A stretch of DNA of 64,000 nt from Algoriphagus iocasae (GCF_014206875.1 NZ_JACIJO010000003.1:1010660-1074659); one strand, 5' to 3'. Positions 42,581 to 51,768 are shown, numbered from the stretch's first letter. Numbers and translations are program-made. The notes: generated by a model from the letters alone, not told the origin.

Positions 42581-43483
42581 ATGCTTAAAATTGCTTGGTC
42601 ACCTCTGTATGCTCACCCTTTACCTGCCGGACATCGATTTCCGATGGATAAATACACGCTACTCCCGGAGCAGTTAAAGTATGAGGGAACTGCTGGTTCT
42701 GAAAATTTTTTTGAGCCGGACTTCATTCCGGTAAAATATATTGTAAACACCCATCAGCCTGAATATTGGGAAAAACTGAGATCCTTGAGTTTATCTAAAT
42801 CTGAGATCAGAAGAACAGGTTTTCCATTGAGCAACAGTTTGGTGGAGCGTGAGGTTAATATTGCCACAGGTTCTATTCAGGCAGCTGAATATGCAAAGCA
42901 ATTTGGAATTGCATTTAATATAGCCGGTGGCACACATCATGCTTTTTCGGATCGGGGAGAAGGTTTCTGCCTTTTAAATGACCTTGCGATTACTTCTAAT
43001 TATTTGTTGGAGAAAAATCTGGCTAGTAGAATTTTAATAATTGATTTGGATGTCCATCAGGGAAATGGCACAGCTGAAATTTTCCAAAATTCTAAGGAAG
43101 TTTTCACTTTCAGTATGCATGGTCAGTCAAATTATCCGATGCATAAAGAAAAGTCTCATTTGGATATAGGGCTTCCCGATAAAACCAACGATGATACTTA
43201 TTTGAAGCTTTTAAAAGATAATTTGTTAAAAATTCAATCTCAGTTCACGCCTGATTTTATTCTTTATCAATCTGGCGTAGATGTGTTGGGATCTGATAAA
43301 CTAGGAAGGTTGTCATTAACCCAAGATGGAGTTCGAGAACGTGATAAAATCGTACTTGAATTCGGAAAGGGTATTCAAAGTCCTATCATGTGTTGTATGG
43401 GAGGAGGTTATTCTCCGAGGATAAAAGATATAATAGATGCACATGCACAGGTTTATCGTCTGGCCAACGAAATATTTTTTTAA
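42581..43483 (+). CDS. Histone deacetylase superfamily (class IV-like) deacetylase
   Basis: A 300-residue zinc-dependent deacetylase. The active-site histidines are in GGTHHAF (His119, His120); zinc ligands are Asp157 and His159 in DLDVHQGNGT and the Asp in SGVDVLGSDKLGRL. The sequence resembles HDAC11-like bacterial proteins, which act on lysine acyl groups or other acyl amides. The natural substrate is unknown; acetylated polyamines or proteins are options. The N-terminal family start K-I-A-W-SPLYAHPLP supports this ATG, although a terminator ends one base before it. Confidence 0.9.
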   Translation: MLKIAWSPLYAHPLPAGHRFPMDKYTLLPEQLKYEGTAGSENFFEPDFIPVKYIVNTHQPEYWEKLRSLSLSKSEIRRTGFPLSNSLVEREVNIATGSIQAAEYAKQFGIAFNIAGGTHHAFSDRGEGFCLLNDLAITSNYLLEKNLASRILIIDLDVHQGNGTAEIFQNSKEVFTFSMHGQSNYPMHKEKSHLDIGLPDKTNDDTYLKLLKDNLLKIQSQFTPDFILYQSGVDVLGSDKLGRLSLTQDGVRERDKIVLEFGKGIQSPIMCCMGGGYSPRIKDIIDAHAQVYRLANEIFF

Positions 43484-43523
43484 ATCTTTAACTCAATTTA
43501 ACCCTATATAATGCAATATGGGC

Positions 43524-43552
43524 TTGCAAAGTCAATACTTTCTTTATATTTG
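43524..43552 (+). promoter_or_regulatory. Promoter of the OmpH-like gene (-33 and -7)
   Basis: TTG (43524-43526) and TATATTTG (43545-43552) are 18 bases apart, a good match to the Bacteroidetes TTTG-N19-TAnnTTTG promoter. Transcription would start near 43557, downstream of the in-frame ATG at 43518. Confidence 0.65.
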
Positions 43553-43580
43553 CGCCCTTGTCAACAATAATCAAAATAAA

Positions 43581-44180
43581 GTGAAAAAAGGATTAAAACT
43601 GTTCGGTATCCTAGGTATGGCCACAGTGCTTTTCTATGGATGTAATAAGCCTGCAACAACCTCATCAGAATCAAATTCTACAGGAACAACCGCATCTACC
43701 GGTGATTTGAAAGTAGCATTTGTATATACAGATTCTGTAATTAACAAATACGATTACTTTGTCAAAAAATCAGAGGAGATTACCGAAAAAGGTAAAAAAT
43801 TCGAAGGTGAATTACAGAGCCGTGCTCAGGGTTTTGAAAGAGAAGTATCGAACTTTCAGCAATCTGCAAATACGATGACTCAGAATCAGGCATTGGCAAA
43901 GCAGGATGAACTTGGCAAAAAACAACAAAACTTGATTACATATAGAGATAATTTGATGCAGGAATTGTCAATCGATGAGTCAAATCTTTATAATGAAGTG
44001 TATATCCAAGTTCAAGACTATTTGAAGGTTTATGCAGAGGAGAATTCTTTGGACGTGATCCTTTCATACACTAGAGGTGGTGCTGTTTGGTATGCCTCTG
44101 ATGCTTTGGATTTAACCGAATCTGTGATCGAAGGATTAAACAAAAAATACAACAGTTCTTCTACTGATACAGCAAAATAA
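43581..44180 (+). CDS. OmpH/Skp-like periplasmic chaperone, lipoprotein
   Basis: A 199-residue protein started with GTG at 43581. This start gives a lipoprotein signal (MKKGLKLFG... L-F-Y-G-C, Cys21) and lies after the promoter at 43524-43552, whereas an earlier ATG at 43518 lies inside that promoter. The mature part has a Ser/Thr-rich linker, an OmpH strand (LKVAFVYTDSVINKYD), a long coiled coil with Gln/Glu/Lys (about 70-140) and a closing DVILSY strand, as in Skp. It probably guards unfolded outer-membrane proteins. A terminator follows. Confidence 0.85.
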   Translation: MKKGLKLFGILGMATVLFYGCNKPATTSSESNSTGTTASTGDLKVAFVYTDSVINKYDYFVKKSEEITEKGKKFEGELQSRAQGFEREVSNFQQSANTMTQNQALAKQDELGKKQQNLITYRDNLMQELSIDESNLYNEVYIQVQDYLKVYAEENSLDVILSYTRGGAVWYASDALDLTESVIEGLNKKYNSSSTDTAK

Positions 44181-44203
44181 TATTTCCCATATTACATGGA
44201 TTT

Positions 44204-44230
44204 AAAACCCGGCTTTGTCCGGGTTTTTTT
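44204..44230 (+). terminator. Terminator of the OmpH-like gene
   Basis: Stem AAAACCCGG / CCGGGTTTT (44204-44212 and 44219-44227) with loop CTTTGT and a T-run. Confidence 0.9.
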
Positions 44231-44246
44231 GTGCTGAAATTTTAGG

Positions 44247-44254
44247 TAATTTTG
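44247..44254 (+). promoter_or_regulatory. Candidate -7 box of the deoxyhypusine-synthase-like gene
   Basis: TAATTTTG is an exact TAnnTTTG match 24 bases ahead of the ATG at 44279; the -33 region falls in the T-run of the terminator just upstream. Confidence 0.45.
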
Positions 44255-44278
44255 AAGGGTTAAAGAAAATATGATCGA

Positions 44279-45250
44279 ATGAAAATTACGGAATTTTTAA
44301 AACACAACTACCGCCATTTCAATGCAGCTTCATTAATAGATGCCGCTGAAGGTTATAAATCTCATTTGGATAATGGAGGTAAAATGATGATTACCTTGGC
44401 AGGGGCAATGTCTACTGCTGAATTGGGGATTTCCTTGGCTGAAATGATCCGTCAGGACAAAGTTCAAATCATCACTTGTACGGGAGCTAACCTGGAAGAA
44501 GATGTTTTCAATTTGGTTGCCCATGATTATTATGAAAGAATTCCTAATTATCGTGAACTGACTCCTGCTCAGGAACAGGATTTGGTAGAGCGTCATATGA
44601 ATCGTGTGACAGATACCTGTATCCCTGAGATGGAAGCAATGAGAAGAATTGAAAATGTGATTTTGGAAGAATGGGTAAAGGCTGACCAAGCTGGAGAGTC
44701 TTATTTCCCTCATGAGTTTTTCTATAAAATCTTGCTTTCTGGAAAGTTGGAGCAGTATTATCAGATCGATCCAAAGGATAGCTGGTTATTAGAAGCCGCA
44801 AAGAAAAACTTGCCGATTATTGTACCAGGATGGGAAGATTCTACACTTGGAAACATGTTTGCAGGTCACGTGATCAGTGGAGATGTGAAAAATGTGCATA
44901 CCGTTAAGACTGGAATTCAGTACATGATTTTCTTGGCAGATTGGTACACAAATACCGCAACTGACGAAAGTACTATTGGATTTTTCCAAATTGGCGGGGG
45001 AATTGCAGGAGATTTCCCGATTTGCGTGGTTCCGATGTTGCATCAGGATTTGCAAAGAGATAATGTGCCTCTTTGGGGCTATTTCTGCCAGATTTCAGAT
45101 TCTACTACTTCTTATGGTTCCTATTCAGGAGCTGTACCAAATGAGAAAATCACTTGGGGTAAATTAGGAATTGATACACCAAAATACATTATTGAGTCAG
45201 ATGCAACGATCGTAGCCCCACTGGTTTTTGCCATTGTATTGGGTCAATAA
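44279..45250 (+). CDS. Deoxyhypusine synthase family protein
   Basis: A 323-residue NAD-dependent enzyme of the deoxyhypusine/homospermidine synthase fold. The equivalent of the catalytic Lys of human DHS (SWGKI) is Lys295 in TWGKLG, and the C-terminal SDATIVAPLVFA matches the family. The NAD-binding TCTGANLEEDVFNL and GGG-A-GDFPICVVPM segments are also present. Bacteria have no eIF5A, so the amine donor and acceptor must differ; a polyamine product such as homospermidine, or another aminobutyl transfer, is likely (inference). The OmpA/PD40 gene follows 3 bases after the stop. Confidence 0.9.
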   Translation: MKITEFLKHNYRHFNAASLIDAAEGYKSHLDNGGKMMITLAGAMSTAELGISLAEMIRQDKVQIITCTGANLEEDVFNLVAHDYYERIPNYRELTPAQEQDLVERHMNRVTDTCIPEMEAMRRIENVILEEWVKADQAGESYFPHEFFYKILLSGKLEQYYQIDPKDSWLLEAAKKNLPIIVPGWEDSTLGNMFAGHVISGDVKNVHTVKTGIQYMIFLADWYTNTATDESTIGFFQIGGGIAGDFPICVVPMLHQDLQRDNVPLWGYFCQISDSTTSYGSYSGAVPNEKITWGKLGIDTPKYIIESDATIVAPLVFAIVLGQ

Positions 45251-45253
45251 AAA

Positions 45254-46915
45254 ATGAATAAATATTTTAAAACATACCTAAAAGCAAGTGGCTTCCTGCT
45301 ACTTGCTTTTTATTTTCAAATAGATCTAAATGCCCAGGAGCTAAAATCTCTTTCTGGCGCCAATAGTCCACAGGATGATCAAAACCCCGTCTGGGTAGGA
45401 GACAATGTGCTACTTTTCAGTAGGGCATTTCATCCAGAAAACCTCGGTGGCGTCACAGATCCTGGTGACATTTGGATGACCAAAAAGAATGAGGAAGGAG
45501 TCTGGGAGGAAGCAATTCATCGTGCAGATTTGAGTACTGATGGATATGATTTTGCATTAGGACTAGAGGATCCTTTGACTTTATTGGTTTATCATAAAGG
45601 ATCCGGAAGAAATGGTATGTATCAATATTCCAAATTCGGTAAGGATTGGAATTTTTTGAGACAGGTTAATTTTAAAGGACTAGAAACCCTCGAAGGACAA
45701 TTATTAGGTCGAGTTGCCAATGGTGGGAAATTAATTTTCCTATCAGGAAAAGGAAAAGAAAGTTATGGCAATGAGGATCTGTACGTAAGCGAAAAAATAG
45801 GAGTGATCGATTGGGCTGAGCCTATCAATCTTGGATCAGCTATCAATACAAAAGGACAGGAAATGAGTCCTTTTTATGAACCTGCCACGAAGCAACTTTA
45901 TTTCTCTTCAAATATGCATGAAGGGGCTGAAGGGAAAGATATTTTCATTGCCAAGAAAACTGGTGAAGGCTGGAAAGACTGGAGTAAACCAGTGAAATGG
46001 AAGCAGATAAGTTCTAGGGGTTCGGAAGTGTCTGTCACTTTCATCAATGAAAATGAAATCGTTTGGTCCAGTACCATGAATAGTGATGGGTTTGCAGATT
46101 TAATGACCTTTGAGACGATTATTCCTTTGGAGATTCCAAACGAATTTTCTGTAGCTCCTCCAGCTATTTCTCCTCCAAAAGAAAGTATCCAGCAAGCATT
46201 ACCAACATCAGCTCAACCTGAATCGATAAATGCTATTTATCCAAAAACAGCAATTGGTAAAGCAGAAATCCAGTTGAGTCAATTGGAAAATGTTGAAAAT
46301 TCCCAACCTACTGAAAAGATTGAAACGCCAGTTTCTTGGTTGGTTATTGATGCTAAAAACAAAAAGCAATTAGATTACAATCTTGAATTTTTTAAGAGTT
46401 CTGAGGCTGTTTCCTTTCCAAATAAGGATTCTTTATTTGTTTCAGATTTAGTTTCTAATGGAATAGATGAAGTTAAAGTAAGTGCTGAAGGATTCTTCCC
46501 TAAGTCTATGTCTTTAAATGAATTAAAAACCAATGATAAAACTGTTGTTCTATTAACCAAATTGGAGCCAGGTAGTGTCCTCCTTTTAGATAATGTGAAT
46601 TTCAAAAGAGGAACATCTGAATTGGAGGGACTTGACACAGAGAAATCCTTGACAGAATTGGCGATGTTTTTAGTAAACAATCCAACTGTTAAAATTAGGA
46701 TTAATGGTCATACAGATAGTGTTGGAGACCCAGGTCTAAATAAGGGTTTATCCCTCGAAAGAGCAGGAAGTGTCCGTGATTTTTTGGTTGAAAAGGGTGT
46801 GCAGTTTGAAAATCTAAGAATCTCAGGATGGGGTGGGACAAGGCCTATTGCATCTAATGCCACCGAGTCTGGAAGATCAAAAAATAGACGCGTCGAACTT
46901 GAAGTGATTCAATAA
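45254..46915 (+). CDS. OmpA-family protein with PD40 propeller repeats
   Basis: A 553-residue exported protein. The signal peptide ends near L-N-A-Q (about 28). PD40-type beta-propeller blades (SPFYEPATKQLYFSSNMHEG and similar) occupy about 30-270; a Pro/Ser-rich linker and a carboxypeptidase-like beta domain (about 355-440) follow; the OmpA peptidoglycan-binding domain (about 445-553) has INGHTDSVGDP and a closing NRRVELEV. Such proteins tie the outer membrane to the cell wall, and related ones support type IX secretion or gliding. It lies 3 bases behind the deoxyhypusine-synthase-like gene, which is an unexpected partner. Confidence 0.92.
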   Translation: MNKYFKTYLKASGFLLLAFYFQIDLNAQELKSLSGANSPQDDQNPVWVGDNVLLFSRAFHPENLGGVTDPGDIWMTKKNEEGVWEEAIHRADLSTDGYDFALGLEDPLTLLVYHKGSGRNGMYQYSKFGKDWNFLRQVNFKGLETLEGQLLGRVANGGKLIFLSGKGKESYGNEDLYVSEKIGVIDWAEPINLGSAINTKGQEMSPFYEPATKQLYFSSNMHEGAEGKDIFIAKKTGEGWKDWSKPVKWKQISSRGSEVSVTFINENEIVWSSTMNSDGFADLMTFETIIPLEIPNEFSVAPPAISPPKESIQQALPTSAQPESINAIYPKTAIGKAEIQLSQLENVENSQPTEKIETPVSWLVIDAKNKKQLDYNLEFFKSSEAVSFPNKDSLFVSDLVSNGIDEVKVSAEGFFPKSMSLNELKTNDKTVVLLTKLEPGSVLLLDNVNFKRGTSELEGLDTEKSLTELAMFLVNNPTVKIRINGHTDSVGDPGLNKGLSLERAGSVRDFLVEKGVQFENLRISGWGGTRPIASNATESGRSKNRRVELEVIQ

Positions 46916-46916
46916 A

Positions 46917-46952
46917 AAAAAGAGGCTCTGAAATTAATCAGAGCCTCTTTTT
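46917..46952. terminator. Bidirectional terminator after the OmpA/PD40 gene
   Basis: 15-bp stem AAAAAGAGGCTCTGA / TCAGAGCCTCTTTTT around loop AATTAA; it closes the OmpA gene (+) and the Gfo/Idh gene (-). Confidence 0.93.
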
Positions 46953-46954
46953 GA

Positions 46955-48412
46955 TTATAAGGAATAATCTCCTCGATATTCTCTTTTGACAAATTGATTC
47001 GCTGGATCAAAATTGGTGATTTTCATATTCTCACCATCCCAAAGAAGTTTTATACCTCTTCCAGGATAATCATATTGACCATTTGCACCTTCTCTTGCTA
47101 CACGGTAATCATAACTTCTGATCGCTAAATTCCCCATCAATACAGACTCAGTTAATGGCCCTGCAATTGAAAATGGCGAACTTAATTGATCGAATTCTTT
47201 TGATCCATAACCTCCGATACAAGCCTCAACCCAGTTGGAATAATGACCTCTATCTCCTCCTGGTACTCTATAAAGTGTCTCTGGAACATTTATTTCTTTT
47301 GTTCTGGAAGTAGGTAGAAGTTGAGGGTTGATTCCGTAAGTTGAGCACATCATTTTACCTTCAGTGCCTTCTATGATAACTCCATTTCCACCATCACCCA
47401 TTATTTCATTTGCTTCTAATTCTTCTGGTCTAGTTGGTTGAATTCCTCCATCCATCCAATGGAATTCTAAGTCTTCTTTTCCAGGTCTATCAAATCTCAA
47501 TGTGATATGTGAAGAAGGAGGGCAGCTTTCTGGGAAGTATCCTCTTTGGAATTCGCCCACATAAACAGATCCTACAGAAGCCTCTGCAGATTTTGGATAA
47601 CTTAAGCCCAAAACTCTGAATGGTGGTTCCATGATATGACAAGCCATGTCTCCTAATGCACCAGTACCATAATCCCACCATCCTCTCCAGTTGAATGGAA
47701 CAAGGTTACCAACATAATCTTTATAAGGAGCAGTGCCTAACCATAAATCCCAATCTAAGTCTGAAGGAGGAGTAACTGGCTCAGACGGCCATTTTATACC
47801 TTGTGGCCATACCGGTCTATCAGTCCAGGAATAAACTTTTGTGGCTTCACCAATTAATCCTGCATTGTACCATTCCACCATTTTGCGAACTCCATCACCT
47901 GAGGAGCCCTGATTACCCATTTGGGTTACTACTTTGTATTTTTCAGCAGCCTCAGTAAGCATTCTGGCTTCGTAAATATCATGGGTCATTGGTTTCTGAA
48001 CATAGACATGCTTGCCCATTTTCATAGCCATCATAGCAATGACAGCATGCATATGATCTGGAGTAGAAACAGAAACTGCATCAATATTTCCCTCCTCTTT
48101 TTCCAGCATTTCTCTAAAATCTTTATAGTATGCTGCTTTTGGATGAGCATCTCTGCTTTGTTTGGCTCTTGTATCATCTACATCACACAAAGCAATCATA
48201 TCTACTTTTCCTGTTGAAAAAATGCCACGGACATCACCGCCTCCCATGCCACCAACACCCACACTCGCCACTCTTAACTTATCACTCGGAGCAATAAATC
48301 CAGGTCCACCAAGTACATGTCTTGGTACAATATAAAATCCTGCTAGTGCGGTAGCAGAAGTTTTCATGAAGTCTCTTCGTGAATTACTAGAGCTTTGATC
48401 CTTCTTTTTCAT
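46955..48412 (-). CDS. Tat-exported Gfo/Idh/MocA-family oxidoreductase
   Basis: A 485-residue NAD(P)-dependent sugar or polyol dehydrogenase. The N-terminus is a Tat signal (Ser-Arg12-Arg13-Asp-Phe-Met-Lys, then a hydrophobic stretch), so it should be folded and exported to the periplasm. The Rossmann motif VGVGGMGGGD, the CDVDD acidic turn and the catalytic K-P motif (YVQKPMTH; Gln in place of the common Glu of EKP) follow; the C-terminal alpha/beta domain ends with GRG-KLLWDGENMKITN. Related periplasmic members act on glycosides or sugar acids. It shares a terminator with the OmpA gene. Confidence 0.93.
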   Translation of the reverse strand: MKKKDQSSSNSRRDFMKTSATALAGFYIVPRHVLGGPGFIAPSDKLRVASVGVGGMGGGDVRGIFSTGKVDMIALCDVDDTRAKQSRDAHPKAAYYKDFREMLEKEEGNIDAVSVSTPDHMHAVIAMMAMKMGKHVYVQKPMTHDIYEARMLTEAAEKYKVVTQMGNQGSSGDGVRKMVEWYNAGLIGEATKVYSWTDRPVWPQGIKWPSEPVTPPSDLDWDLWLGTAPYKDYVGNLVPFNWRGWWDYGTGALGDMACHIMEPPFRVLGLSYPKSAEASVGSVYVGEFQRGYFPESCPPSSHITLRFDRPGKEDLEFHWMDGGIQPTRPEELEANEIMGDGGNGVIIEGTEGKMMCSTYGINPQLLPTSRTKEINVPETLYRVPGGDRGHYSNWVEACIGGYGSKEFDQLSSPFSIAGPLTESVLMGNLAIRSYDYRVAREGANGQYDYPGRGIKLLWDGENMKITNFDPANQFVKREYRGDYSL

Positions 48413-48579
48413 CTTATTTTAGGTTATTGATTAAGAGCAAGTAAAATAATTAATGCCTGCCGTAAATTTTAATTCTTTTTGCTAATAGGTTTAAATATTT
48501 TTTCAACAAACAATTAAAACTCCAATTTAAACATGGAAACTATGATTTTCAAAGTGCTTATTCGAATAAATATGTTTTC

Positions 48580-48587
48580 TACCTTTA
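48580..48587 (+). promoter_or_regulatory. Possible -7 box of the GH20 gene
   Basis: TACCTTTA matches TAnnTTTG at seven of eight positions and sits 44 bases ahead of the ATG at 48632. The rest of 48413-48631 is AT-rich without further features. Confidence 0.35.
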
Positions 48588-48631
48588 AGATTTTTAAAAA
48601 AATAAAGTAAGTTTAGGCAAAATAATAAACC

Positions 48632-50227
48632 ATGAAAAAATCAATTTTAGGTGTTTTGGCACTGATGTCAATGCTGGTTTTTAGTTGCCAGGAACCTATT
48701 CACAGCTTAGAAGAAGCTGCTATTATTCCATTACCCACCAATATCCAATCCGGTTCTGGTGCTTTTGAATTAACTCAATCTGCTTCGATTCAGTTAGTTG
48801 GAAGTTCTCAAAATTTATCAGGATTAGGTGATTTTTTGGCATCAAAGCTGAGACCTGCAACAGGTTATGAATTACCTGTGGGAACAGAAGAAGGAGATAT
48901 TCAATTAGTTCTAACAGGAAATGATAATTCAGAAAGTTATTCATTGGACATAGAAAGTTCATCAGTGAAGATTTCGGCTTCATCAGAAGCTGGTCTATTT
49001 TATGGAATTCAGACTTTTGTTAAGCTATTTCCGGTGGCAATCGAAAATACCTCTATGGTTCAAGAGTCTTGGCGAATTCCAACGGGGAAAATCGAAGATA
49101 AACCTGACTATGCTTATAGAGGTTCCATGTTAGATGTGGCTAGGCATTTCTTCCCTGTAGCAGATGTAAAGCATTACATTGACCAAATGGCTGAACTTAA
49201 ATTAAACTATTTGCACCTTCACTTGACGGATGATCAAGGATGGAGAATAGAAATCACGTCTTGGCCAAATTTGACAACGATAGGAGGTAAGACTGAAGTT
49301 GGCGGTGGAGAAGGAGGTTACTATACTCAGGAGGATTATAAGGAGATCGTTTCTTATGCTGCTAAAAATTATATCACAATTGTGCCAGAAGTTGATATGC
49401 CTGGACATACAAATGCAGCTTTGGCTTCCTATGGTGAAATTAATCCTGGTGTAAACTTGCCAGATGGGGACTTTGCCACGATGAAAGAAGGAACGATTGA
49501 TTTTGATATTTTGGATAAGAACCCTCAGGCGGCAGAATTATACACAGGAATAGAAGTTGGCTTTAGTACTTTGGCTACAGATAAGGAGATCACGTATCAA
49601 TTCATTGACGATGTCATCCGAGAGATTTCTGAAATTACTCCTGGACCTTATTTTCATATCGGTGGTGATGAATCTCATGTCACTGAAAAGGGCGACTATA
49701 TTTATTTTGTAGAGAAAGTTCAAGAAATCACTGCCAAATATGGAAAGACAAGCATCGGTTGGGATGAAATCGCAACTACAAAGTTGCTGAAAGGAAATGT
49801 AGCTCAATTCTGGGCTTTGGCAGAAAACGCAAAGTTGGCCAAGGATCAAGGAAATCAGGTCTTGATGTCCCCAGCAAAAAAAGCTTATTTGGATATGCAA
49901 TATGATTCTACATCCAGATTAGGGTTGCATTGGGCTGCTTACATTGAATTAGATTCTGCATACATGTGGGATCCAGCAAACTATGCTGACGGAATCACCA
50001 AATCAGATGTATTCGGAGTTGAAGCTCCATTATGGACAGAGACAATTACAGATAGATCTGATATTGAGTACATGGTTTTCCCAAGATTAGCTGCAATTGC
50101 CGAAATAGCTTGGACTCCGACTTCTAAAAGAGAATGGAGTGACTTTCAGCGTAGAATCGCTGTTCAAGGTAAAAGATGGGATATAAATGGTATTAATTAT
50201 TACAAATCACCTAAGGTGAATTGGTGA
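48632..50227 (+). CDS. GH20 beta-N-acetylhexosaminidase, lipoprotein
   Basis: Removes terminal N-acetylhexosamine from chitin- or glycoprotein-type glycans. The 531-residue protein has a lipoprotein signal (L-V-F-S-C near residue 19). Glyco_hydro_20b-like N-terminal domain spans about 30-150; the catalytic barrel starts near DYAYRGSMLDVARHFF and has the key HIGGDESH motif with Asp346 and Glu347 (stabiliser and acid). WDE and the final E-PLWTE segments line the pocket. A strong terminator follows. GH2, ROK kinase and hexomutase genes in the window could serve the same glycan use. Confidence 0.95.
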   Translation: MKKSILGVLALMSMLVFSCQEPIHSLEEAAIIPLPTNIQSGSGAFELTQSASIQLVGSSQNLSGLGDFLASKLRPATGYELPVGTEEGDIQLVLTGNDNSESYSLDIESSSVKISASSEAGLFYGIQTFVKLFPVAIENTSMVQESWRIPTGKIEDKPDYAYRGSMLDVARHFFPVADVKHYIDQMAELKLNYLHLHLTDDQGWRIEITSWPNLTTIGGKTEVGGGEGGYYTQEDYKEIVSYAAKNYITIVPEVDMPGHTNAALASYGEINPGVNLPDGDFATMKEGTIDFDILDKNPQAAELYTGIEVGFSTLATDKEITYQFIDDVIREISEITPGPYFHIGGDESHVTEKGDYIYFVEKVQEITAKYGKTSIGWDEIATTKLLKGNVAQFWALAENAKLAKDQGNQVLMSPAKKAYLDMQYDSTSRLGLHWAAYIELDSAYMWDPANYADGITKSDVFGVEAPLWTETITDRSDIEYMVFPRLAAIAEIAWTPTSKREWSDFQRRIAVQGKRWDINGINYYKSPKVNW

Positions 50228-50242
50228 TATTTACATGAAATG

Positions 50243-50277
50243 AAACCCGGGTACTTTCTTAAGTATTCGGGTTTTTT
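50243..50277 (+). terminator. Terminator of the GH20 gene
   Basis: 14-base arms AAACCCGGGTACTT / AAGTATTCGGGTTT (two G-U pairs) around loop TCTT, with a T-run after. Confidence 0.88.
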
Positions 50278-50377
50278 ATTTGCCATATACATTAAAAACC
50301 TTTGATTTTGCTCAAATTGGGGCTATTATCAACCTTTATTTCTAAGATTAAAACTTAATAGTACAAGACATTAATTT

Positions 50378-51766
50378 ATGGGTGATTTAATTATTTCCTT
50401 CAGCAACTGGATTTGGGGAACTCCAATGTTAATCATGTTGCTGGGTGGTGGAATGATCTTATTTTTTCATTCTGGTTTTATTCCATTTAGAAAAATAGGG
50501 CATGCAATCCGCTTACTAAGTGGGAAATATGATAATGATCTTGCACCTGGTCAAATCACTTCTTTTCAAGCTTTATCGTCAGCTATTGCTGCTACAGTAG
50601 GGTTAGGAAATATCAGTGGTGTGGCCATTGCCATTAACATGGGAGGGCCTGGAGCTATTTTTTGGATGTGGGTTTCTGCATTCGTTGGCATGGCAACTAA
50701 ATATTATACCTGTAGTCTTGCGATCATGTTTAGAGGAAAAGATTCTTCGGGTGAAGTGCAGGGCGGTCCGATGTATGTGATAGAAGAAGGGATGGGTAAG
50801 AAATGGAAATTTTTATCGGTCATCTTTTGTACCGCAGGGATTTTGGGGCTTTTGGCAATCTTTCAGGCAAATCAATTAACAGCGGTTTTAAGAGCAGTGA
50901 TTTTTATTCCTGCCGGACTAGATGGAGGAGATACTTCCAGATTTGTATTAGGGGGAATAGACCTCGGTCAATCTACCCGATGGATTTTGGGTGTAACAAT
51001 GATGTCCTTGGTGGCGATAGTAATTCTTGGAGGAATCAAGAGAATTGCTGCAGTAGCATCTAAAATGGTCCCATTTATGGTGGTTTTATATTTTATCTCT
51101 GTATTGCTGATTGTATTTAAATACATGGGAGAAGTTCCAGCCATGTTATGGATGATTGTCGAAGATGCTTTTACAGGAGAAGCAATCGCTGGAGGAGCTG
51201 TGGGAGCTGTTATCATTACAGGTGCAAGAAGAGCAGCATTTTCTAACGAAGCAGGTATTGGTACAGCACCAATGGTTCATGGAGCTTCAAAAAACAACGA
51301 ACCGATTAGAGAAGGTTTAATCGCTATGCTAGGGCCATTTATTGATACAATTGTGGTTTGTACTTTGACAGCTTTGGTGATTATGCTGACTGGGGTTTGG
51401 CAAACTACAGAATCTGATGGTGTAAGATTGACTTTGAATGCCTTCGAAATGGCATTACCAGGGTTTGGGAAATACCTCTTAATGATAGCGGTTTTGGTGT
51501 TTGCACTTTCTACGATGTTCACATATTCCTACTACGGTCACAAATGCTTTAATTATTTGTTTGGGGCAAAGAAAGCTGATTATTACAATTATTTTTACTT
51601 AGCGACCATCGTCATGGGAGCTGTTGCTTCTCTTGAGGTGGTAATTAGCCTCGTAGATGGCATGTATGCAATTATGGCAATCCCTACAATGATTTCCACG
51701 ATCTATCTTGCTCCTAAAGTTAAAGAGGCCTCTAAAGATTATTTCAAAAGAATGAAAAACGTGTAA
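50378..51766 (+). CDS. AGCS-family sodium:alanine/glycine symporter
   Basis: Inner-membrane Na+-coupled amino-acid carrier of 462 aa with about ten hydrophobic segments. Family landmarks are present: GLGNISGVAIAINMGGPGAIFWMW, the GGPMYVIEEGMG loop, GARRAAFSNEAGIGTAPMVHG, and FTYSYYGHKCFNYLFG. Substrate should be alanine or glycine. It is followed 2 bases later by the glycerate kinase gene, so they form an operon; this pairing of amino-acid import and glycerate use is notable but not decisive. Confidence 0.95.
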   Translation: MGDLIISFSNWIWGTPMLIMLLGGGMILFFHSGFIPFRKIGHAIRLLSGKYDNDLAPGQITSFQALSSAIAATVGLGNISGVAIAINMGGPGAIFWMWVSAFVGMATKYYTCSLAIMFRGKDSSGEVQGGPMYVIEEGMGKKWKFLSVIFCTAGILGLLAIFQANQLTAVLRAVIFIPAGLDGGDTSRFVLGGIDLGQSTRWILGVTMMSLVAIVILGGIKRIAAVASKMVPFMVVLYFISVLLIVFKYMGEVPAMLWMIVEDAFTGEAIAGGAVGAVIITGARRAAFSNEAGIGTAPMVHGASKNNEPIREGLIAMLGPFIDTIVVCTLTALVIMLTGVWQTTESDGVRLTLNAFEMALPGFGKYLLMIAVLVFALSTMFTYSYYGHKCFNYLFGAKKADYYNYFYLATIVMGAVASLEVVISLVDGMYAIMAIPTMISTIYLAPKVKEASKDYFKRMKNV

Positions 51767-51768
51767 TT

